From NCBI GenBank assembly GCA_003218525.1, contig QHNU01000160.1, positions 1-10,892 on the forward strand: a stretch of DNA of 10,892 nt, given 5' to 3'. The notes under the pieces were generated by a model, which did no database searches, was not told the origin of the DNA, and saw only the letters and a list, made by a program, of their open reading frames with translations. How positions within the stretch are numbered: the stretch's first letter is position 1; each line of letters opens with the position of its first letter. This document shows positions 6,264-10,892 of the stretch, in pieces. Both the position numbers and the translations under genes were made by a program. This DNA comes from Verrucomicrobiota bacterium (GTDB lineage: Bacteria > Verrucomicrobiota > Verrucomicrobiia > Chthoniobacterales > UBA10450).

Positions 6264-8069
6264 CTACGAAAGCCGTTCGGCCAGTTTCTCCCGTTGTTTC
6301 TGCAATTCGCCCGGAACAACGCCGCCAAGAGAATCGAAGAACTTTCCGTGACCAGCGAGCTCATTGCGCCATTCATCTGCATTTACCGAGAGCAAGGTCG
6401 CCATTTGTTCAGTGGAAACGCTGGGAAGCTCGTTCAGATCCAAATCTCGGGCGCGCGGAACGTAGCCGATGGCCGACTCGGAGGCGCCCGCACTGTTTTC
6501 AGAACGATCAATGATCCATTTCAACACCCGCATGTTTTCGCCGAAACCAGGCCAAAGAAACTGTCCATTAGGCGACTTCCGGAACCAATTTACATGAAAG
6601 ATTAGCGGTGGATTGGTGAGACGTTTTCCCATCTCCAACCAGTGCCGGAAATAATTGCCGATGTTGTAACCGCAGAACGGAAGCATCGCCATCGGATCAC
6701 GCCGGACTCGTCCAACTGCGCCAGTGGCGGCGGCGGTGGTCTCCGAGGCCATCGTGGCGCCAATATAGACGCCGTGCTCCCAATCGAACGCCTGGAAGAC
6801 AAGCGGCATTGTGTCGCTGCGCCGGCCGCCAAAAATGATCGCGCTGATAGGAACGCCATCTCCGTCTTCGACATGTGGATCCAGCACCGGATTATTGCGC
6901 ATCGGAGTGGCGAAACGGCTGTTCGGATGAGCCGCTTTCTCTTTCGACGCCGGCGTCCAGTCATTTCCCCGCCAATCGACTGCGTGCGCGGGCGGCGCTC
7001 CATCTTTTCCTTCCCACCAGGCATCGCCATCATCAGTGAGCGCAACGTTGGTGTAAATCGTGTCGTGCTCAATCGAGCGCATCGCGTTCGGGTTTGATTT
7101 ATAACTCGTGCCGGGCACGACCCCGAAATAGCCGTTCTCCGGATTCACTGCCCATAAACGGCCATCGCGAATCTGCATCCAGGCGATGTCGTCACCAACG
7201 GTTGTCACTTTCCAGCCGGCGAAATGGCTTGGAGGAATGAGCATGGCGAAATTGGTTTTACCGCAGGCGCTCGGAAACGCTGCCGCGACATAATGTTTCT
7301 GACCTTGCGGCGATTCGATGCCGAGGATCAACATGTGTTCGGCCATCCACCCCTGTTTCCGGGCCAGATAGGAGCCAATGCGAAGGGCGAGACATTTTTT
7401 GCTGAGCAGCACGTTGCCGCCGTAGCCGGAGCCCACGGAAATGATGGCATTATCCTGGGGGAAGTGTGCGATAAATCGTCGTTCCGGGCTGACATCGAGG
7501 AGCGAATGCACGCCCCGATTCCATTCCGCCCGGGTGCTCTCGCCGAGCCTTTCCAACGCGACCTTACCCATACGCGTCATGATGCGCATGCTGAGAACGA
7601 CGTAGATCGAGTCGGTTAACTCGAAACCAACCTTGGTCAGGGGCGAATCGGCCGGCCCCATGATGTAAGGCACCACAAACATGGTGCGGCCGCGCATCGC
7701 CCCTTTAAGTAAGCGATGCAATTTCTGATACATCTCGGCCGGCTCGGTCCAGTTGTTCGTCGGCCCCGCTTCTTCTTTTGTCGGCGTGCAAATGAAAGTG
7801 AACTGCTCGACTCGCGCGACATCATTCGCATTGGACCGATGCAAGTACGAACGCGGAAGTTTTCGTTCGTTCAGCTTGATCAGGACGTTGAGCTGGCCCG
7901 CTTCCCCAAGAAGAAAATCGTTTTCCTGTTCGGAACCGTCACACCAAAAAATGTTTTCCGGCTGAGTCAACTGCGCCACTGATTGCACCCAATCGAGCAC
8001 GGCCTTGTTGCTGGGTCGTCGATCACCGATCCCGGGCGGTGGGGCAATGGCGGGCGCAAGTTTTTCCAT
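6264..8069 (-). CDS. pckG: Phosphoenolpyruvate carboxykinase (GTP)
   Basis: The enzyme converts oxaloacetate and GTP to phosphoenolpyruvate, GDP and CO2, the committing cytosolic step of gluconeogenesis from TCA-cycle acids. The 601 residues match the usual GTP-family length. Visible landmarks are the substrate-side RSNANDVARVE (78-88), the metal-binding region around KKCLALR (224-230) and AEHMLILG (H245), and the P-loop FPSACGKTN (265-273) with the family's reactive cysteine C269. Further on are kinase-2 GDDIAW (292-297), IIFGGRRSDT (411-420) and the nucleotide-side FLWPGFGEN (504-512). All key residues appear present. The ATG at 8069 fits the family's N-terminal length, although no strong ribosome binding site precedes it. 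It is divergent from the rhomboid-like gene and lies 180 bases upstream of uvrA on the same strand; there is no functional link to uvrA, and co-transcription is uncertain. Confidence 0.97.
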   Translation of the reverse strand: MEKLAPAIAPPPGIGDRRPSNKAVLDWVQSVAQLTQPENIFWCDGSEQENDFLLGEAGQLNVLIKLNERKLPRSYLHRSNANDVARVEQFTFICTPTKEEAGPTNNWTEPAEMYQKLHRLLKGAMRGRTMFVVPYIMGPADSPLTKVGFELTDSIYVVLSMRIMTRMGKVALERLGESTRAEWNRGVHSLLDVSPERRFIAHFPQDNAIISVGSGYGGNVLLSKKCLALRIGSYLARKQGWMAEHMLILGIESPQGQKHYVAAAFPSACGKTNFAMLIPPSHFAGWKVTTVGDDIAWMQIRDGRLWAVNPENGYFGVVPGTSYKSNPNAMRSIEHDTIYTNVALTDDGDAWWEGKDGAPPAHAVDWRGNDWTPASKEKAAHPNSRFATPMRNNPVLDPHVEDGDGVPISAIIFGGRRSDTMPLVFQAFDWEHGVYIGATMASETTAAATGAVGRVRRDPMAMLPFCGYNIGNYFRHWLEMGKRLTNPPLIFHVNWFRKSPNGQFLWPGFGENMRVLKWIIDRSENSAGASESAIGYVPRARDLDLNELPSVSTEQMATLLSVNADEWRNELAGHGKFFDSLGGVVPGELQKQREKLAERLS

Positions 8070-8179
8070 GGACGAGGCTTGGGAAATGTTCGTCGCTTCG
8101 CTGGCTTCTCCAAGAATTTTTTCGAAGACGAGCGCCGACGAATTCTTGCATCCGGCGAATCGTGGCCGTTTATTGCTGC
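8070..8179. promoter_or_regulatory. Divergent spacer between pckG and the rhomboid-like gene
   Basis: These 110 bases separate two divergent starts (ATG 8069 on minus, ATG 8180 on plus) and must hold both promoters if the assigned starts are right. No convincing -35/-10 box, operator palindrome or Shine-Dalgarno sequence was seen. The plus-strand frame is open through the whole spacer and into pckG, so a longer rhomboid-like N-terminus cannot be fully excluded. Confidence 0.35.
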
Positions 8180-9022
8180 ATGTTCGGGGTGACCACCTCA
8201 GACGATTACAAGCCGGTCACCTGGATGGGACGTTTTCCGGTCGATGTGACAACCATCCTTGTCGGGCTGCACGTGGTCCTGGCGGTTCTCGCCGCGTTAC
8301 TGTTTGCGTCTCCCGCCCGAGCGGTACTCGATTATCTGGACTTCGACAGCGCGCGCGTATTAGGCACCGGGCAGGTCTGGCGGCTGGGAACCTACGCATT
8401 TGTCCATTCCCCATCGATGCTGCTTTGGTTCGCGATCGAGATGTACATGCTTTTTGTCTTCGGCCGAGAGGTCGAAAAATTTATCGGGCAACGGCCCTAC
8501 ATCATGCTCTATCTGGTGCTGTTGTTTGCTCCTTCTATGATGCTGACGCTCTGGGGCCTTTCGCAGCGGACTGGACTGGCCGGGTCGCCCGCGCTGCATT
8601 TTGGCATTTTTGTCGCTTTCGCCACAATTTATCCGTCAGCGGAATTGCTGCTTCGAATCACGGCAAAATGGATGGCGCTGATTCTGGCTGCGATTTATAC
8701 GCTGCAATTGCTCGCTTTCCATGCCTGGAGCGACCTGGCCGTGGTCTGGATCAGCATCGCTACCGCGTTCTTTTTCATTCGCCTGCGAGGTGTTGGACCC
8801 GAATTGGTCTGGTGGGAAAATGTGAAAGACCGCCTCCAGTCGAAGCCCAAATTGAAGATTGTCCCGAAAGAGCCAGGCACCCGGCGCGAAGAAGATGACG
8901 TTTACGAATCAATCGATCCGATTCTGGACAAGATCGCTCAGTCCGGCATCGGCAGTCTTACGCCGAGTGAGCGACGGATGCTCGACCGGGCACGCAATCG
9001 CCTCTTGAAAGAATCAAAGTGA
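8180..9022 (+). CDS. Rhomboid-family-like membrane protein, probably non-catalytic, with DUF6576-like tail
   Basis: This 280-residue protein has about six hydrophobic segments (roughly 24-45, 80-95, 106-125, 137-151, 163-180, 184-200). Rhomboid-like features are GQVWRLGTYAFVH (64-76) and FGREVEKFIGQRPYIMLYL (94-112). Rhomboids are serine proteases cutting within membranes, using Ser in GxSG and a later His. Here the GASGAxFG position reads AGSPALHFG (134-142), without GxSG. The loop usually carrying HxxxN reads MLLWF (80-84). A histidine (H181) stands in place, but the AHLGG glycines are missing. The soluble C-terminus (about 240-280; DPILDKIAQSGIGSLTPSER) resembles the DUF6576 tail of Bacteroidetes/Verrucomicrobia rhomboid-like proteins. 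The ATG at 8180 was chosen because the sequence before it is a shadow of pckG and not membrane-protein-like. Substrate and role are unknown. Confidence 0.8.
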   Translation: MFGVTTSDDYKPVTWMGRFPVDVTTILVGLHVVLAVLAALLFASPARAVLDYLDFDSARVLGTGQVWRLGTYAFVHSPSMLLWFAIEMYMLFVFGREVEKFIGQRPYIMLYLVLLFAPSMMLTLWGLSQRTGLAGSPALHFGIFVAFATIYPSAELLLRITAKWMALILAAIYTLQLLAFHAWSDLAVVWISIATAFFFIRLRGVGPELVWWENVKDRLQSKPKLKIVPKEPGTRREEDDVYESIDPILDKIAQSGIGSLTPSERRMLDRARNRLLKESK

Positions 9023-9475
9023 AGGCGCGTCGAGCAATGTCGCAATAAATTCTGCGGGGGTCGCTCCATTCAGGAGGGCATTGAGGCGATCCTCGTCTTT
9101 TGTGATCCGGGCGAGTGTGCCGACGACAATTAAATAGTCGTTCACCAGTTGTTGCGGCACCGCGATCAGAAAAATCAGGTGCGCCCGATCCCCGTCCGCA
9201 TTCCAGAGAATTCCAGCGCGGCTGCGGCCAATAGCCAACGCGATCCGATCGACCAGATCAGTTCGCGCGTGGGGAAAGGCGACCCCGTTCTCAGCCAGGG
9301 TCGAGCTTGTATCTTCGCGTGCTAGCACTTGCCCGAGAAATAGGTTCGGCTGGCTCACGGTCTCGTTGAGGGCGAAGAGATCAACCATCTCACGCAGTGC
9401 GTTTGTCTTTCGCCGCGGCTTCAATTGTAGCGCGATCTGTCTTTCATTTAGAATATCGGCAAGCGCAATGGCCAT
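9014..9475 (-). CDS. PTS EIIA domain protein (fructose/nitrogen type)
   Basis: This is a 153-residue single-domain protein of the PTS_EIIA_2 family (PF00359). EIIA domains accept phosphate from HPr on a histidine and pass it to a sugar EIIB, or act as regulators (PtsN/EIIANtr). The active-site motif is NGVAFPHAR (63-71), with H69 the expected phosphorylated residue. Other family-like parts are the N-terminal LADILNERQIALQLK and the core HLIFLIAVP (99-107). No EIIB, EIIC, HPr or EI gene is adjacent, so a regulatory role or a partner encoded elsewhere is more likely than a local sugar transporter (inference). Its last nine bases overlap convergently with the end of the rhomboid-like gene. It is divergent from the DUF2270 gene. 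The ATG at 9475 gives the full domain; no clear ribosome binding site. Confidence 0.9.
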   Translation of the reverse strand: MAIALADILNERQIALQLKPRRKTNALREMVDLFALNETVSQPNLFLGQVLAREDTSSTLAENGVAFPHARTDLVDRIALAIGRSRAGILWNADGDRAHLIFLIAVPQQLVNDYLIVVGTLARITKDEDRLNALLNGATPAEFIATLLDAPSL

Positions 9476-9528
9476 CGAGATTTATTGGCTATTTCAGGCG
9501 GAGCAGTTATCCAGTTAACCCAAGAACC
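9476..9528. promoter_or_regulatory. Short divergent spacer between the EIIA and DUF2270 genes
   Basis: If both starts are right, 53 bases must serve two divergent promoters. On the plus strand TTGGCT (9485-9490) and TATCCA (9508-9513) are 17 bases apart. That matches the sigma-70 spacing but fits the consensus boxes only loosely, so it is weak evidence. Confidence 0.2.
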
Positions 9529-10248
9529 GTGGCAACAGAAAAGAGCGCGCCGGGGGCGACCGACGAAACAACGATCTCGCTGCAACGCAGTATCTACGAT
9601 CCCGGTTACGTCAATGCCATGTCGCATTTTTATCGCGGCGAACTCGGGCGGATCATGGTTTGGCGGCAGCGACTCGACATCACGACCAATTGGGCCATCA
9701 CCAGCAGTACTGCTATCATCACCATCGCCTTCTCCAATCGCGATGTCCCGCACATCATTTTCTTTTTCAATCTCGCGATTGTCTGGGTAATGCTCTGGAT
9801 CGAGGCGCGGCGATACCGTTTCTATGATGCCTTCCGGGCGCGCGTTCGCATGCTCGAAGCGCATTTTCTCGTGCCGATGGTCATGGAAAATCGTCAGATG
9901 CTTCAGGGCGAATGGAAGAAGCTGGTCTGCGAAGATCTAATTTTACCCTCTTTCAAAATCAGCAAACTGGAAGCAGTGGGACGAAGGTTGAAACGAAATT
10001 ACGTTTTCATTTTCATTCTCATCATGGTGGCCTGGATCACGAAAATTTTCCTGCACGCAGATCACGCCATGGACAATCTGCCTGGGTTCTATCACTCGCT
10101 GCGCGTCGGTCACATCCCCTCGTGGTTGGTTGCCTTCGTTTTTGTCGCCACTTTCGCCAGTGTTATCGGTATTACGATCTACGTCGGCAAAAAAACCTCC
10201 GGCGAAATTTCTGAATTCGGCGCTCATCGCTCTCTCTGGCGGATTTAA
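9529..10248 (+). CDS. DUF2270-family integral membrane protein
   Basis: I recognise this 239-residue protein as DUF2270-like from its YRGELGRIMVWRQRLDITTNWA core (about 35-56), followed by hydrophobic segments at about 56-69, 73-94, 156-175 and 197-219 (four membrane spans, two hairpins). Between spans 2 and 3 is a charged, tryptophan- and arginine-rich cytosolic-looking stretch (EARRYRFYDAFRARVRMLEA, then GEWKKLVCEDL). The family has no known function, and I do not assign one. The GTG at 9529 is preferred because the frame upstream runs antisense through the EIIA gene. The first ATG inside the protein is at 9619, just before the conserved core, and would also be possible. Its stop codon is immediately followed by the mazG start codon, so the two genes are very probably co-transcribed. 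Confidence 0.82.
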   Translation: MATEKSAPGATDETTISLQRSIYDPGYVNAMSHFYRGELGRIMVWRQRLDITTNWAITSSTAIITIAFSNRDVPHIIFFFNLAIVWVMLWIEARRYRFYDAFRARVRMLEAHFLVPMVMENRQMLQGEWKKLVCEDLILPSFKISKLEAVGRRLKRNYVFIFILIMVAWITKIFLHADHAMDNLPGFYHSLRVGHIPSWLVAFVFVATFASVIGITIYVGKKTSGEISEFGAHRSLWRI

Positions 10249-10892
10249 ATGAACGAATTTGAGAAATTGTGCGGGATCGTAGCGCGATTACGTGGAGCGG
10301 ATGGCTGCCCTTGGGATCGCGAACAAACCAACGCCTCACTCCTCCCGCCATTGCTGGAGGAAGCGTACGAAATCGCTGGCGCGATCTACGCCCAAGATGA
10401 CGCCAATCTGCGTGAGGAACTCGGCGATTTGCTCTTACTCGTCGCGATGCATGCGCAGATCGCGTCTGAAGCAAACCGCTTTAGCATCGAGGATGTCGCA
10501 CGCGAGATCACGGAGAAATTGATCCGACGACATCCCCATGTCTTCGGCGAGAGCACGGTACGGGGCAGCGAAGCCGTAATTAAGCAATGGGAGGCGATCA
10601 AACAGGAGGAAAAGAAGGGGCATTATTTCGCAAGCTTGCCGGCAGCACTGCCGGCGCTGATGCGGGCGGAAAAAGCTCAGAAAAAAGCGGCGCGGGTGAA
10701 TTTCGATTGGAAAGAATTGGGCGATGTCCTGGCCAAGGTGAATGAGGAACTCTCGGAAACGAAGGACGCGATTGAATCAGCCGAGACGGAAAGAATAGCC
10801 GACGAGATTGGGGATTTGCTTTTCGCGGTCGTAAATCTGGCGCGCAAATGCAAGCTCGATGCCGAGAGTGTGCTGCAGTCGGCCACGGACAA
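10249..10892 (+). CDS. mazG: Nucleoside triphosphate pyrophosphohydrolase MazG (3' end outside window)
   Basis: MazG hydrolyses (deoxy)nucleoside triphosphates to monophosphates and pyrophosphate, cleaning the nucleotide pool and in some bacteria lowering ppGpp. The visible 214 residues hold both MazG-type helical repeats. The first has LRGADGCPWDREQT (14-27), the metal-binding LEEAYE (36-41) and REELGDLLLLV (55-65). A conserved EKLIRRHPHVFGE (89-101) and QWEAIKQEEKK (113-123) follow. The second repeat has KVNEELSE (163-170) and ADEIGDLLFAVVNLARK (184-200). E. coli MazG has 263 residues, so about 50 codons are probably missing beyond the edge. The ATG directly abuts the upstream TAA (TAAATG), with a weak GGCGGA ribosome binding site at 10238-10243, indicating translational coupling to the DUF2270 gene. 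Confidence 0.95.
   Translation, partial: MNEFEKLCGIVARLRGADGCPWDREQTNASLLPPLLEEAYEIAGAIYAQDDANLREELGDLLLLVAMHAQIASEANRFSIEDVAREITEKLIRRHPHVFGESTVRGSEAVIKQWEAIKQEEKKGHYFASLPAALPALMRAEKAQKKAARVNFDWKELGDVLAKVNEELSETKDAIESAETERIADEIGDLLFAVVNLARKCKLDAESVLQSATD

Noticed and set aside
6602..7097. Open frames on both strands within pckG
   Set aside because: They are low-information, arginine-rich translations inside the unmistakable pckG coding frame.
8005..8898. Long open frame of 297 codons overlapping the rhomboid-like gene on the same strand
   Set aside because: Its translation is arginine- and cysteine-rich without family features, and the overlapping frame gives clear membrane segments and a conserved tail; it is a high-GC shadow.
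9397..9528. N-terminal extension of the DUF2270 gene back to 9397
   Set aside because: The extra 44 codons run antisense through the start of the EIIA gene and do not resemble the family; a GTG at 9529 is a better start.

Overview
The window looks like chromosomal DNA of a soil-type Verrucomicrobium (Spartobacteria/Chthoniobacterales-like). This is inferred from three things: a double-length tandem UvrA of the kind known from the PVC superphylum (Chlamydia has one), a GTP-dependent PEP carboxykinase, and many dispersed palindromic repeats with arms like GTCATCCTGAGCG and GAAGGATCTC. No rRNA, tRNA, CRISPR array, transposase or phage gene was recognised.

Layout: 1-177 is gene-poor and holds an inverted-repeat element (111-187). 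297-6083 (minus) is a giant uvrA encoding two UvrA units in one chain of 1928 residues. 6084-6263 is intergenic with a worn repeat. 6264-8069 (minus) is pckG. A 110-bp divergent spacer leads to 8180-9022 (plus), a rhomboid-fold membrane protein that seems to have lost its catalytic residues. Its end overlaps convergently with 9014-9475 (minus), a fructose/nitrogen-type PTS EIIA domain protein. A 53-bp divergent spacer leads to 9529-10248 (plus), a DUF2270-type membrane protein. Its stop codon directly abuts mazG (10249 to the window edge, plus, partial).

The most notable part is uvrA. Two related palindromic elements (5479-5574 and 2734-2821) and one unrelated GC-rich hairpin element (about 3900-4012) lie inside the gene and are translated in frame as extra linkers. 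A fourth candidate lies at 4476-4529. Comparing the gene's own two halves shows further changes: NBD2 has lost 9 and 12 residues in frame, and NBD4 has lost its Walker B/H-loop segment through a frame-changing deletion. The displaced C-terminal tail (178-360) is still readable in another frame. The gene is either decaying, tolerating dead ATPase parts, or affected by an assembly error at its 3' end.

Functionally the window is housekeeping: DNA repair (UvrA), nucleotide-pool cleaning (MazG), gluconeogenesis (PckG), PTS-type regulation, and two membrane proteins of unknown role. I see no defence island or biosynthetic cluster. The unusual biology is repeat invasion of a coding sequence.
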